34,918 nt of DNA from Pseudomonadota bacterium (GTDB lineage: Bacteria; Pseudomonadota; Alphaproteobacteria; Rhizobiales; Pleomorphomonadaceae), in the NCBI GenBank assembly GCA_018262575.1, contig JAGSYU010000019.1, positions 1 through 34,918 on the forward strand, given 5' to 3'. Below the pieces are notes generated by a model that did not search any database, had not been told where the DNA came from, and was given only the letters and a program-made list of their open reading frames with translations. Below, piece by piece: positions 1-7,450 of the stretch. The position numbers were made by a program, and so were the translations under genes. The first letter of the stretch is position 1. The number at the start of each line of letters is the position of its first letter.

Positions 1-33
1 CGGCACGCGCCATGTCCACCGCCGCAAAGGCGT

Positions 34-64
34 TAGCTATCGGAACGGAGACGCCAAATGTCAA
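34..64 (-). promoter_or_regulatory. candidate sigma-70 promoter firing leftward out of the window
   Basis: On the minus strand TTGACA (59-64) is followed after exactly 17 bp by GATAGC (36-41), with TAGCTA as an alternative -10 (34-39). It lies downstream of the hypothetical gene ending at 105 and would drive a gene beginning beyond the left edge. A minus-strand ATG at 11-13 is a possible start, but only four codons are visible. The -35 is a consensus match and the -10 is weak. Confidence 0.3.
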
Positions 65-104
65 GAAAATCGGCACCCGCCCGTCCGGCGCGAGGCAACG
101 CCGT

Positions 105-530
105 TCAGGGCGCTCCCCGGCGAATGGTCCGGACCAGATCGCGCGCCACGATCTTGGCGGCCTGCTGCTCATCGGGGCCAAGCGGACCGCAATCCTTGCC
201 AAAATTGTCGCGATCCTCGTTCCGAACGGGCTCGTTATTGATGGCCACGATGACGATGCGCAGGGCACAGGCCTTCACCGGGTCGACCGTCAGCGCGCCG
301 AAGCAGCCGTCGGCAAGGCAGAAGGCGAAATTGCGGAGCGACAGAGGATCGCCGGCAAGCGCTTTCGGCCATTGCGCTGCCAGCACCGTCTGCTGACCGT
401 CGCAGGCGGCATCGTTCGACGCGGCACAGTCGGCGAGAAGATCGGCATAGGCCGGCACGCCCTCGGCGGCAAAGGCCGGCAGACAACTGGCGGCAAGGCC
501 CAAGATGGAAGCGAGAAACAGCGCACGCAT
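105..530 (-). CDS. secreted cysteine-rich hypothetical protein
   Basis: I do not recognise a named family. The 141-residue product begins with a Sec signal peptide: MRALFL, a hydrophobic stretch to about residue 18, then a PAFAA-type cleavage site near residue 22. It is therefore probably periplasmic. The mature part has six cysteines (about C35, C43, C71, C76, C88, C114), enough for three disulfides, and a helical middle (DPLSLRNFAFCLADGC) faintly like proteins with Sel1-type repeats. The start at 530 is preferred over an in-frame upstream codon at 575 because it puts the signal peptide at the N-terminus and has a GGAG ribosome-binding site about 7 nt upstream. The gene is monocistronic on the minus strand, with a promoter-like sequence beyond its stop that belongs to the next gene. 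Function is unknown. Confidence 0.7.
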   Translation of the reverse strand: MRALFLASILGLAASCLPAFAAEGVPAYADLLADCAASNDAACDGQQTVLAAQWPKALAGDPLSLRNFAFCLADGCFGALTVDPVKACALRIVIVAINNEPVRNEDRDNFGKDCGPLGPDEQQAAKIVARDLVRTIRRGAP

Positions 531-656
531 GAAAACGCTCCGGGCGTCGGTTCGGTCCCGTAAGTGGCCGACCACAGTCCGATTATTCGCCTAGCGACGC
601 TGGCCGCACAAGATCGCCCTTCAGCCCGGTCTCCGGAAGGCGGCCGGTGAAGCCTG

Positions 657-1769
657 TCAGACCGGTTCGGCGGTTTCCTCGACGCCGACGCCCATGCTGC
701 CAAGATTGCCGAGGAAGACGCCGGGATCGACGTAAAGACCTTGCGGGAGAAGGCCGGGGCGACGCTCGCCGCCGGTCATCTCCAGCACGCAGGCGGCAGC
801 AGCGATGGCGGTCAGCTCATAGGAATCGCCGTGGCTGATCCGGAGCCGGGCGGCGACGGGCAGGCCATCACGGGTTCCCCGGCCATCGCAGACCAACACC
901 GTCCACTCGTCGTGCCGCGTCCAATGTTTCAGCGCCGCGAAGAAAGCGGAGGCGGCGAAGCGGCGGAGTGGCGGCAACATCGTCGCCAGCATGGTGGCTG
1001 GCAGCGCCACGTAGTCGATGACCGGCCCGAAGCCACTGATGTAGAATCCGGTGTCACGCAGATGAGGGAGACGATCCGGCAACGACCGCAGTTCCTCGAT
1101 CCCCATGGCAATCGTCTGCTGACGCCCTTGCGGCGGGCCGAAATCGAAATCGCGGGCGTTCCGCCAGGACCGCAGCCAGCGGCCGTCGCGGAAAGCGCTC
1201 GGGTCCATTTCCCGCAACTCGTCGACGAAGTCGTCGGCGGCGCCGGGACCGAAGCTCAGGCGCGACCAGTCGACGCTGAAGCTGGCATAGACCGGCGCAT
1301 GGGTGAGATCGACGGTCGTCGACAGCCGCCGGATCATCGCCGCCGGCAACCCTGGATGAAAGCCACCGTCGCTGACGAACTGCAGGCCGCGCCGGACGAT
1401 GTCCGGTTCGATGGTCCTGAGCGCTCGCCATTTGGCCGCCGACGACAGGTGGATGTCGAAATAATCGATGCCGAGCTGCAGCGCCACGCTCGCCACCGTC
1501 GGGGCGTCGCGGGTGGCCGAAGTCGCCGACACCACGAGATCGGCGCCCGACAGCGCCGCCAGAAGGCCGGCGCGATCGGAGCTGTCGGCGCGAACACCGA
1601 TCAGCGTCGCGCCGGTCTCGGCAGCGATGCGCGCCGCCGCATCGTCCACCGACGCCTTGTTGCGCCCCATCAAACGAAGATCGTAACCGCCGGCCCGGGC
1701 CAACAGGCGCGCCAGGCGCCGACCGGTGTTGCCGGCGCCCCCCAGGATGGCGATGGTCGCCTGTGCCAT
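657..1769 (-). CDS. saccharopine dehydrogenase-like NAD(P)-binding oxidoreductase
   Basis: This 370-residue cytoplasmic protein opens with a Rossmann beta-alpha-beta signature, ILGGAGNTG (residues 8-16), followed by MGRN, as in saccharopine dehydrogenase/trans-acting enoyl reductase relatives (COG3268/COG1748-like). The middle has the family pattern of a second Rossmann half (GADLVVSATSAT; GIDYFDIH) and then a diverged C-terminal substrate region. Lysine metabolism should not be assumed, since these paralogues act on many substrates and no lysine-pathway gene is adjacent. A GGGGGA ribosome-binding site precedes the ATG at 1769. The gene lies 74 bp downstream of gluQRS on the same strand and could be read through from it. 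The family is fairly sure, the substrate unknown. Confidence 0.75.
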   Translation of the reverse strand: MAQATIAILGGAGNTGRRLARLLARAGGYDLRLMGRNKASVDDAAARIAAETGATLIGVRADSSDRAGLLAALSGADLVVSATSATRDAPTVASVALQLGIDYFDIHLSSAAKWRALRTIEPDIVRRGLQFVSDGGFHPGLPAAMIRRLSTTVDLTHAPVYASFSVDWSRLSFGPGAADDFVDELREMDPSAFRDGRWLRSWRNARDFDFGPPQGRQQTIAMGIEELRSLPDRLPHLRDTGFYISGFGPVIDYVALPATMLATMLPPLRRFAASAFFAALKHWTRHDEWTVLVCDGRGTRDGLPVAARLRISHGDSYELTAIAAAACVLEMTGGERRPGLLPQGLYVDPGVFLGNLGSMGVGVEETAEPV

Positions 1770-1843
1770 GAAGTCCCCCGTCGGCGTGTCCCACCGCTTT
1801 GCGGGGCAAGTCTGGGCTCGTTCCGCCGCGTCAGCGAGACGGA

Positions 1844-2743
1844 CTACTGCGTAGAGACGTTGATTGGGGCGAGGCCGACCATCCGCCTGACGTCGGCTGG
1901 CGCCAGCCCCGCCGCCCGCAGGGTCGCCAGACCCGCCGCGCCTTTCGATTTGGCGAGCTTGCGACCGTCGGCGCCAACGATCAGCCGGTGGTGGTGGTAG
2001 CGCGGTGCCGGCAGATCGAGCAGCGTCTGCAGCAGGCGGTGCACGGCCGTGGCAAGATAGAGATCGCGGCCGCGGACCACATCGCTCACCCCCTGCAGCG
2101 CGTCGTCGACGACCACCGCAAGGTGATAGGCCGCCGGCACGAACTTGCCGGCCAGCACCACGTCGCCCCAGGCGGCTGGATCGGCGGCGACCGTCTCGCT
2201 CGGCCCATCGGGCCTGTCGCCGAACTCTGCCCAGGCAAGCGGCCCGGCCAAGCGAGCCGCCTTTGCCATATCGAGCCGCAGTGCATAGGGCCGCCCGGCA
2301 GCGGCAAGCGCCTCGGCCTCGGCGGCCGTCCGCAGGCGATCGACATCCGGATAGAGCGGTGCGCCGTCCGGATCACGCGGCCACGGTCGACCGACCCGCG
2401 CCTCCTCGGCAGCGATGGCGGCGGCGATCTCCGCCCGGCTCAGGAAGGAGCGATAGACCAGCCCGAAGCCGGCAAGACGGTCGAGGGCGGCGGCATAGTC
2501 GCCCGCGTGTTCCGACTGCCGACGGACCGGCTTTTCGTAAGCGACACCCAGCCAGTCGAGATCGTCGAGGATGGCGCGCTCGTGCTCGGGCCGGGCGCGC
2601 GTGATGTCGACATCCTCGATGCGAACGAGCATGCGCCCGCCGCTGTCAGCGGCCATATCGGCATTGAGGAGCGCCGACAGGGCGTGGCCGAGGTGCAGCG
2701 GCCCGTTGGGCGATGGCGCGAAGCGGAAGACGGGAACGGTCAT
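1844..2743 (-). CDS. gluQRS: glutamyl-Q tRNA(Asp) synthetase
   Basis: A stand-alone paralogue of the catalytic core of glutamyl-tRNA synthetase. In the known family it activates glutamate and attaches it to queuosine at position 34 of tRNA(Asp). The 299-residue length fits the family, which lacks the anticodon-binding domain. Class I motifs are clear: FAPSPNGPLHLGH near residues 8-20 carries the HIGH-type motif, and KLAKSKG near the C-terminus is the KMSKS equivalent. RIEDVD near residue 42 is also typical. An upstream in-frame start at 2872 exists, but the family N-terminus fits MTVPVFRFAPSP at 2743, which has AGAGAG just upstream. It is divergent from the DNA glycosylase gene across 100 bp. 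Confidence 0.9.
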   Translation of the reverse strand: MTVPVFRFAPSPNGPLHLGHALSALLNADMAADSGGRMLVRIEDVDITRARPEHERAILDDLDWLGVAYEKPVRRQSEHAGDYAAALDRLAGFGLVYRSFLSRAEIAAAIAAEEARVGRPWPRDPDGAPLYPDVDRLRTAAEAEALAAAGRPYALRLDMAKAARLAGPLAWAEFGDRPDGPSETVAADPAAWGDVVLAGKFVPAAYHLAVVVDDALQGVSDVVRGRDLYLATAVHRLLQTLLDLPAPRYHHHRLIVGADGRKLAKSKGAAGLATLRAAGLAPADVRRMVGLAPINVSTQ

Positions 2744-2843
2744 CTCTCTGGCGGCGATAGCTGGCCGGCGCTGCTGCCGGCTTTTGACGGCCTCAACAGT
2801 ATACATTCGACCTGCTGAAGTCTCGTACCGAAGGAGACCCTCG

Positions 2844-3485
2844 ATGCGCCTCATCCTCACCGACGCCGACATGGCCGAGGGCCTCGACTATCTCGAACGC
2901 GTCGATCCGCGCCTGGTGTCGGTCCGGGCGGCGACCGGTCCCGTCGACATTCGCTACCGCCCGCCCGGCTTCGAAGGCATCGCCCGCATCGTCGTGGCGC
3001 AACAGCTCTCCGTCTCGAGCGCCGATGCCATCTGGAGCCGCTTCGAAGCACTGCTTGGCGAGGCAACCGCCGAAAGCTATCTCCGCCAGGGTGAGGAAGC
3101 CCTGCGCGCCGCCGGCCTGTCGCGCGGCAAGGTCAAGACGCTGCAGGCCCTGGCCGAAGCGGCCGCCTCGGGTCTCGATCTCGAAGGTCTCGCCGTCGAA
3201 GCACCGGAGGCGGCGACCGAAAAGCTGACGGCCATCCACGGCATCGGCCGCTGGACGGCCGAGATCTTCCTGCTGTTTTGCGCCCGCAATGCCGACGTTC
3301 TGCCGGCCGGAGACCTCGCCCTGCAGGTGGCCGCCGCCGAGGCGCTGTCGCTGGAGGGCCGCCCCAGCGAAAAGGAATTGCGGGCGATATCAGAGCTTTG
3401 GTCGCCCTGGCGTGGCGTTGCGGCCAAATTGCTTTGGGCCTATTACAGTAAGATGCGGCAGGGCAAGAACGTCCTTCCGGTCTGA
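2844..3485 (+). CDS. AlkA-type DNA-3-methyladenine glycosylase
   Basis: Base-excision repair glycosylase of the helix-hairpin-helix superfamily, 213 residues and cytoplasmic. The HhH motif is LTAIHGIGRWTAEIFLLF (about 128-145), and the catalytic aspartate lies in LPAGDLAL (D157), the expected spacing for the AlkA family. It corresponds to the catalytic C-terminal part of E. coli AlkA and lacks an N-terminal domain, as is usual for the short bacterial form. The ATG at 2844 has AAGGAG 8 nt upstream; a longer in-frame extension back to 2571 runs over gluQRS and is rejected. The esterase gene follows after 24 bp, so the two may be co-transcribed. The exact lesion range cannot be read from sequence. 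Confidence 0.88.
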   Translation: MRLILTDADMAEGLDYLERVDPRLVSVRAATGPVDIRYRPPGFEGIARIVVAQQLSVSSADAIWSRFEALLGEATAESYLRQGEEALRAAGLSRGKVKTLQALAEAAASGLDLEGLAVEAPEAATEKLTAIHGIGRWTAEIFLLFCARNADVLPAGDLALQVAAAEALSLEGRPSEKELRAISELWSPWRGVAAKLLWAYYSKMRQGKNVLPV

Positions 3486-3509
3486 ACCCGATCCCGGAAG
3501 GAGCTTTCC

Positions 3510-4175
3510 ATGGCCGATATCGACGGTCCGCGCCTTGACCCCACCAGCGGCAAGGCCGACGCCCTCGTCGTCCTGCTGCACGGCTACGGAGCCAACGGCG
3601 AAGATCTCTACGACATCGCCGAAAGCTGGGCGCCCTTTCTGCCGGATGTCGCCTTCGTCTCGCCACACGCGCCGGACGCCTGCCCCATGGCGCCGGGTGG
3701 CCGCCAGTGGTTTCCCCTGACCATGCGCAACGACACCGAACGCTGGGCCGGCGTTGTCGCCGCCGGCCCAGCCCTCGACCGCTTCCTCGACGCCGAACTC
3801 GATCGCTGGGGCGTCTCGGCCGATCGCCTGGTGCTGGTCGGCTTCAGCCAGGGCACCATGATGGCGCTGCACGTTGGCCTGAGGCGCAAGGTGGCGCCGG
3901 CACTGATCGTCGGCTATTCGGGCTATCTTGCCGGGGCCGAGCATCTGGGTGAAATCTCGGCGAAGCCGAAGGTGCTGCTCGTCCACGGTACCGCTGATCA
4001 GGTGCTGCCGGTCGAAAGCAGCCGCGTTGCCGCCGCCGCACTCACCGCTGCCGGATTGCCGGTGTCGCTGCATCTCTCTCCCGGCCTCGGCCACGGCATC
4101 GACCGCATGGGGCTGGTCCTCGGCCTCAGGACCATTGCCGAAGCGCTGGGCGTCGACCTCCCCGACGCCGGGTGA
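3510..4175 (+). CDS. alpha/beta-hydrolase, carboxylesterase/phospholipase family (YpfH-like)
   Basis: A 221-residue cytoplasmic serine hydrolase of the phospholipase/carboxylesterase family (COG0400, acyl-protein thioesterase-like). The catalytic triad can be placed: S113 in GFSQG, D163 in HGTADQVLP and H195 in GLGHGID. LLHGYGANGEDL near residues 22-33 supplies the oxyanion loop. Length and motif order are standard and there is no signal peptide. A strong AAGGAG-type ribosome-binding site precedes the ATG, only 24 bp after the DNA glycosylase. The physiological ester is unknown; family members act on short acyl esters and lysophospholipids in vitro. Confidence 0.88.
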   Translation: MADIDGPRLDPTSGKADALVVLLHGYGANGEDLYDIAESWAPFLPDVAFVSPHAPDACPMAPGGRQWFPLTMRNDTERWAGVVAAGPALDRFLDAELDRWGVSADRLVLVGFSQGTMMALHVGLRRKVAPALIVGYSGYLAGAEHLGEISAKPKVLLVHGTADQVLPVESSRVAAAALTAAGLPVSLHLSPGLGHGIDRMGLVLGLRTIAEALGVDLPDAG

Positions 4176-4270
4176 CAGCCCGCGTGCCTTGACGGTCGCC
4201 GTCCAATGACGGATTGAGCGGCCGTCCCGTCTACGCGAATATGCTAGGGATGGTTTTGCCCGGAGGTAGC

Positions 4271-4852
4271 ATGGTTCGGCTCAATCGCATTTACACTCGC
4301 ACGGGCGACGATGGTTCGAGCGGTCTTTCCACCGGCGAGCGTCGGTCAAAGGACGATCCCCGTTTCGAAGCGATCGGCGGCGTTGACGAGACCAACGCGG
4401 CGATCGGCATCGCTCGCCTGCACATCGCCGACTATCCCGACCTCGACCTGATGCTGGGGGCCATCCAGAACGATCTGTTCGACCTTGGCGCCGACCTGGC
4501 AACGCCGGAGACCGCCACGCCACCGACCTTCGAGCCGCTGCGCATCCTGCCCGTTCAGGTCGAACGGCTCGAGAAGGAGATCGACTACCTCAATCGCAGT
4601 CTGGCGCCGCTCACCACCTTCGTGCTGCCCGGCGGCGGTGCCGCTGCCGCCCATCTGCATCTGGCGCGCACCATCTGCCGGCGGGCCGAGCGGGTGACGG
4701 TGACGCTGGCCCGGGCGGCGAACGAGCCGGTCAACCCAGAGGCGCTGCGCTATCTCAACCGCCTGTCCGATTTTCTGTTTGTGGCGAGCCGCTGGGCCAA
4801 CGATCTCGGCGGCCGCGACGTACTGTGGGTACCCGGCCAGAACCGGGAGTGA
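4271..4852 (+). CDS. PduO-type cob(I)alamin adenosyltransferase
   Basis: Transfers the adenosyl group from ATP to cob(I)alamin to make adenosylcobalamin; cytoplasmic trimer in the known family. The diagnostic N-terminal ATP-binding motif YTRTGDDGSSGL (residues 8-19) is followed by EAIGGVDETNAAIG. The C-terminal half has FVLPGG and RTICRRAER (ATP and cobalamin contacts) and the ending FLFVASRWAN. At 193 residues it has the usual PduO length. The start is the ATG at 4271 with GGAGG 5 nt upstream; an in-frame start at 4214 would add 19 unconserved residues. It is the last gene of a rightward group, followed convergently by cpdR. No B12-dependent enzyme or cobalamin riboswitch was seen nearby. 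Confidence 0.9.
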   Translation: MVRLNRIYTRTGDDGSSGLSTGERRSKDDPRFEAIGGVDETNAAIGIARLHIADYPDLDLMLGAIQNDLFDLGADLATPETATPPTFEPLRILPVQVERLEKEIDYLNRSLAPLTTFVLPGGGAAAAHLHLARTICRRAERVTVTLARAANEPVNPEALRYLNRLSDFLFVASRWANDLGGRDVLWVPGQNRE

Positions 4853-4986
4853 CAGGGGAGCCCCCCAGGGCAGGGCGATCGAAGATCGATCCGCGCCATC
4901 CTTGGCCGAATCCCTCACGCGTTCGATGCAGGAAAAGGGTCGCGACGCTTCCGCCAACAGCTGCGTCAGCGCCTTGGCGGGCAGCG

Positions 4987-5376
4987 TCAGGCTATCTTCT
5001 CGGCCACCGGGCGTCCGGCCAGCGCCCGGTCGACGGCGGCGCGGATCTCCGAGAGCGTGAACGGCTTCGAAATGACATCGCTCACCAGGCTATCGAGGCC
5101 GAAGGCGCGTTCGCGCTGGTCGGCAAAGCCGGTCATCAGCAGGATGGCAAGGCCAGGATGGTCGCGGGCGACATTGAGTGCCAGCGCGATACCATCCATC
5201 ACCGGCATCATGATGTCGGACAGCAGCAGGTCGAAACCACCCTTCCGAGCGCCAAGAATCTCCAGCGCGATGCCGCCATCCTCGGCCTCGGTGATGTCAT
5301 GTCCATCGAGCTCCAGCGCCCTTTTCACAAAGGCCCGGACCGACTCATCGTCCTCGGTCAGCAGAATGCGCGCCAT
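4987..5376 (-). CDS. cpdR: single-domain response regulator CpdR
   Basis: A 129-residue stand-alone receiver. The phosphoacceptor is D54 in LLLSDIMMPVMDG, with acidic E8/D9/D10 (LLTEDDES), T82 in LLMTGFADQRERA and K104 in ISKPF, so all receiver positions are intact. The near-complete match to the alphaproteobacterial CpdR pattern (MARILL..DD.SVR.FVKRALELDGH) supports the name. In Caulobacter and Sinorhizobium, unphosphorylated CpdR acts as a ClpXP adaptor that localises the protease and promotes turnover of cell-cycle proteins, and the CckA-ChpT relay phosphorylates it; applying that here is inference from family. It lies 86 bp downstream of hpt on the same strand, a neighbourhood common in Rhizobiales. 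CtrA-type boxes elsewhere in the window fit the same network. Confidence 0.87.
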   Translation of the reverse strand: MARILLTEDDESVRAFVKRALELDGHDITEAEDGGIALEILGARKGGFDLLLSDIMMPVMDGIALALNVARDHPGLAILLMTGFADQRERAFGLDSLVSDVISKPFTLSEIRAAVDRALAGRPVAEKIA

Positions 5377-5462
5377 GGCCGCCCCCCGGCATTCCCAGTG
5401 GAATCAGGACAAATCCCGTGTGATTCTCGCACAATCGGGCCACTCGTGCCAGACGGCCACAC

Positions 5463-5993
5463 TCAGTCGGTGACGACGCCGACGAAGGGCAACTGACGGT
5501 AGGCATGAGCGGCGTCCATGCCGTAGCCGACCACGAACACATCGGCGCAGGAGAAGCCGACGATGTCGGCGTCGATATTCGCCTTGCGCTTGCCCGGCTT
5601 GTCGAGCAGCACCGCGACCTTGACCTCCTTGGCCCCCCGATCCTCGGTGAGGCGCCGGGCAAAGGCCAGCGTCCGCCCCGATTCCAGGATGTCGTCAATG
5701 ATCAGCACGGTGCGGCCAGCGACGTCGGTGTCGATGTCGCGGATGATCTTGACGATACCGGACGACGTGGTGCCGGTGCCGTAGCTCGACAGCATCATGA
5801 ACTCCACCTGCGGCTCAAGGCCCTCGCGGTGCAAAGCACGCAGGAGATCGGCGGCGAACATGAAGCTGCCCTTGAGGATGGCGATCACCATCAGGTCGTC
5901 GGGCCGGTCGGCGGCGATCTGCTTGGCCATGGCGTTGACGCGCGCGGCAATCGTCTCTTCCGAAAACAGCACGTCGATGGTCCTGCCCGTCAT
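5463..5993 (-). CDS. hpt: hypoxanthine phosphoribosyltransferase
   Basis: Purine salvage enzyme joining hypoxanthine (or guanine) to PRPP to give IMP (or GMP) in the cytoplasm. The type I phosphoribosyltransferase PRPP loop VLIIDDILESGRTL lies at residues 96-109. The flexible loop SSYGTGTTSSG (69-79) and the base-binding end LLDKPGKRK are in the expected order, and 176 residues is normal. The ATG at 5993 starts MTGRTIDVLFSEE, close to the family N-terminus. It is followed on the same strand by cpdR, so the two may share a transcript; no convincing terminator lies in the 86-bp gap. Confidence 0.93.
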   Translation of the reverse strand: MTGRTIDVLFSEETIAARVNAMAKQIAADRPDDLMVIAILKGSFMFAADLLRALHREGLEPQVEFMMLSSYGTGTTSSGIVKIIRDIDTDVAGRTVLIIDDILESGRTLAFARRLTEDRGAKEVKVAVLLDKPGKRKANIDADIVGFSCADVFVVGYGMDAAHAYRQLPFVGVVTD

Positions 5994-6107
5994 CTCGGTT
6001 CCCTCATGAGGTCGCGACGGTTGATGTGCCCCGATCCGCCGCGGACCGGCAAGGGGCGCGCATCCGGAACCGTCGCCAAGCCCCGGCCGCTTTCGGGCGG
6101 AGCTATA

Positions 6108-7124
6108 TTACGGCTGGTGCTGGTCTGTAAACCGGACTTCCACGGTTACCGACGCCTCGGGCGGCGCAAGCAGCCGCGTTTTGAAGTGCACCTTGCCCAT
6201 CTGATCGATGTTGAGTTGCGGCAAGGTGTAGTTCCAGCCATAGACATCGCGACCGGTCGACGACTTCAGCGTGATGCGGATCGCCGGCAATCCCTTGGAT
6301 TCGCTGTCGAGGTTGAAGATATCCCCCTCCACCACCAGCACCGGCGTCGACCCATCCATCTCCTGACGGGCGGCCACATTCTGGAAGTCGAGGCCGCGCA
6401 GGTTCACCTTGAGGCCGAGCAGCTCGTAGATGCCGGCGAAGTCGGGGAACGTCGCCACGACCTTTTCGCGACCGACCACGGCAACGACGCAGAACAGCAC
6501 CAGGAAGCTGATCAACAGAGCCGAGGCCACGGGAGTCGACAGGTGCCGGTCGATCATCACGATGGTCGATGTGCCGCGCCGCGCCGTCTTGCCACGCGTC
6601 TTGCGGCGGCGGGTCTCGAAGCCGGAGGGCGGCGCATCGATGGTTGGTAACGCTTCGGCGTCCACCGCCGACGGCGCGTCGTCGTCGTCCGCCTTCACCA
6701 CCTTGGCCCCGGCCGAATCGGCGGCAAACAGATCATCGACCGCTGACTGGTCGTTGCCGCCATCCGTCTCTTCGGACGCTACGTCCTCGGGGGGCGCGTC
6801 ATCGGCCGGTCCGGACGCGAACAGATCGTCGATCGCCGACTGATCGTTGCCGCCAGATGCCTCGTCGGAAGACGAGTCCTCATCGAAGTTGCTTCCAGGG
6901 CCGTCGCCGACAATGGCATCGCGCCATTCGTCCTCGCTGGGTTCTGGTCCGCCACCAGGAGCCGGCGGGGCGGGAGCGACAGCCATCGGGGCTTCGGGAT
7001 ATTCGTTCGGCGTGGCATGCCAGACGGTGCCGCAACGGGCACAGCGCACCTTGCGGCCAGTAACGCCGAGCGTGCCGTCGGCAACCTGATACCCCGTCTC
7101 GCAGGCGGGGCAGACAATTCTCAT
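6108..7124 (-). CDS. MJ0042-type zinc-ribbon, single-pass membrane protein with DUF3426-like C-terminus
   Basis: A 338-residue inner-membrane protein. Residues 1-36 form an MJ0042-type zinc ribbon with two CxxC pairs (C5/C8 and C28/C31). Residues 40-160 are an acidic, Pro/Ala-rich, probably disordered linker with two near-identical copies of GGNDQSA(I/V)DDLFA (91-103 and 122-134). A basic stretch (TRRRKTRGKTARR) precedes a single membrane segment at about 197-217. The C-terminal 120 residues resemble DUF3426/FxLYD-like beta domains and would be periplasmic by the positive-inside rule. The start at 7124 is chosen because the zinc ribbon begins there; an in-frame start at 7211 is not needed. 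It is divergent from ftsE, a pairing typical of Rhizobiales, with a CtrA-type box upstream. Function unknown; a role with division or envelope genes is inference. Confidence 0.82.
   Translation of the reverse strand: MRIVCPACETGYQVADGTLGVTGRKVRCARCGTVWHATPNEYPEAPMAVAPAPPAPGGGPEPSEDEWRDAIVGDGPGSNFDEDSSSDEASGGNDQSAIDDLFASGPADDAPPEDVASEETDGGNDQSAVDDLFAADSAGAKVVKADDDDAPSAVDAEALPTIDAPPSGFETRRRKTRGKTARRGTSTIVMIDRHLSTPVASALLISFLVLFCVVAVVGREKVVATFPDFAGIYELLGLKVNLRGLDFQNVAARQEMDGSTPVLVVEGDIFNLDSESKGLPAIRITLKSSTGRDVYGWNYTLPQLNIDQMGKVHFKTRLLAPPEASVTVEVRFTDQHQP
6723..6854 (-). repeat. two copies of a 13-residue coding repeat, GGNDQSA(I/V)DDLFA
   Basis: Two copies lie at 6816-6854 and 6723-6761, 93 bp apart, inside the acidic linker of the zinc-ribbon membrane protein. 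They differ only by Ile/Val at position 8. Conservation against a low-complexity background suggests a short binding motif kept in duplicate. The core (DQSAIDDLFA) resembles SQxxIDxLF/L peptides such as the CheY-binding N-terminus of FliM, but that comparison is by eye. Confidence 0.75.
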
Positions 7125-7229
7125 CTTCGGCCCCCGATTGGCCTCCGGCCGGGATTCCTCGCGGACAGAGGCGATGCTACGCCCGCCGCACCGCCGCCGC
7201 GACCTTTCCAAGGGATGGCGGCAACATGC

Positions 7230-7244
7230 TTAATGAAACGTTAA
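7230..7244. promoter_or_regulatory. CtrA-type box TTAA-N7-TTAA between zinc-ribbon gene and ftsE
   Basis: TTAA at 7230-7233 and TTAA at 7241-7244 are separated by exactly 7 bp, matching the full CtrA consensus of alphaproteobacteria; read on the minus strand the first half is TTAAC. AATTAT lies 17 bp after TTAAGG (7241-7246), so the downstream half could overlap the -35 of a rightward promoter toward ftsE. The box is also about 105 bp upstream of the divergent zinc-ribbon gene. Binding is inferred from the motif only. Confidence 0.55.
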
Positions 7245-7303
7245 GGACAAGGGCCGCAACATCAATTATGAGGTTTGGGGACACCGACAAGACGCTGCCA
7301 AGC

Positions 7304-7392
7304 GGCTTCCGGCGCCAGGCGGCGTCGCGCGAAGCGGGTCCATCGCGGTGAGAACCGCTCCGATGGACGTCAAGCGAAGCGGAAGCCTGGCG
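7304..7392. repeat. nested inverted repeats in the ftsE leader
   Basis: The centre is a strong hairpin: GTCCATCG (7338-7345) plus CGGT pairs with ACCG (7354-7357) and CGATGGAC (7361-7368) around a GAGA tetraloop, with a 3-nt bulge on the 3' side. Outside it, GGCTTCC (7304-7310) can pair with GGAAGCC (7381-7387), or CGCCAGGC (7313-7320) with GCCTGGCG (7385-7392); these outer pairings compete. It may be a structured 5' leader, a small RNA or a decayed dispersed repeat. Confidence 0.6.
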
Positions 7393-7402
7393 ATTGGCTC
7401 TG

Positions 7403-7450
7403 GAGCATATCCTGGCCGATCAGAGGGAATCATCTGATCGGGATATGCTC
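7403..7450. repeat. palindromic intergenic element
   Basis: Outer arms GAGCATATCC (7403-7412) and GGATATGCTC (7441-7450) are perfect inverted repeats. Inner arms CCGATCAG (7416-7423) and CTGATCGG (7434-7441) are also perfect, with a 10-nt loop. The left side has about 4 extra bases between outer and inner arms, so the copy looks slightly degenerate. The pattern resembles palindromic elements dispersed between genes in Rhizobiales genomes; only one copy is in this window, so the dispersed nature is recalled rather than shown. Confidence 0.65.

Noticed and set aside
741-2000. 419-codon plus-strand frame over the oxidoreductase and gluQRS
   Set aside because: Antisense shadow of two recognisable genes; composition is Arg/Gln/His-rich with no family signature.
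2777-2806. promoter TTGACG...TATACA in the gluQRS/glycosylase gap
   Set aside because: The two elements are only 10 bp apart, too close for sigma-70, and no better -35 was found at 16-18 bp on either strand.
4176-4270. cobalamin riboswitch before the adenosyltransferase gene
   Set aside because: Only 95 bp, with no B12-box-like sequence, and too short for the usual cobalamin riboswitch.
4860-4986. terminator between the adenosyltransferase gene and cpdR
   Set aside because: The only inverted repeat seen, GATCG-AAGAT-CGATC near 4878-4892, has 5-bp arms and no T-run.
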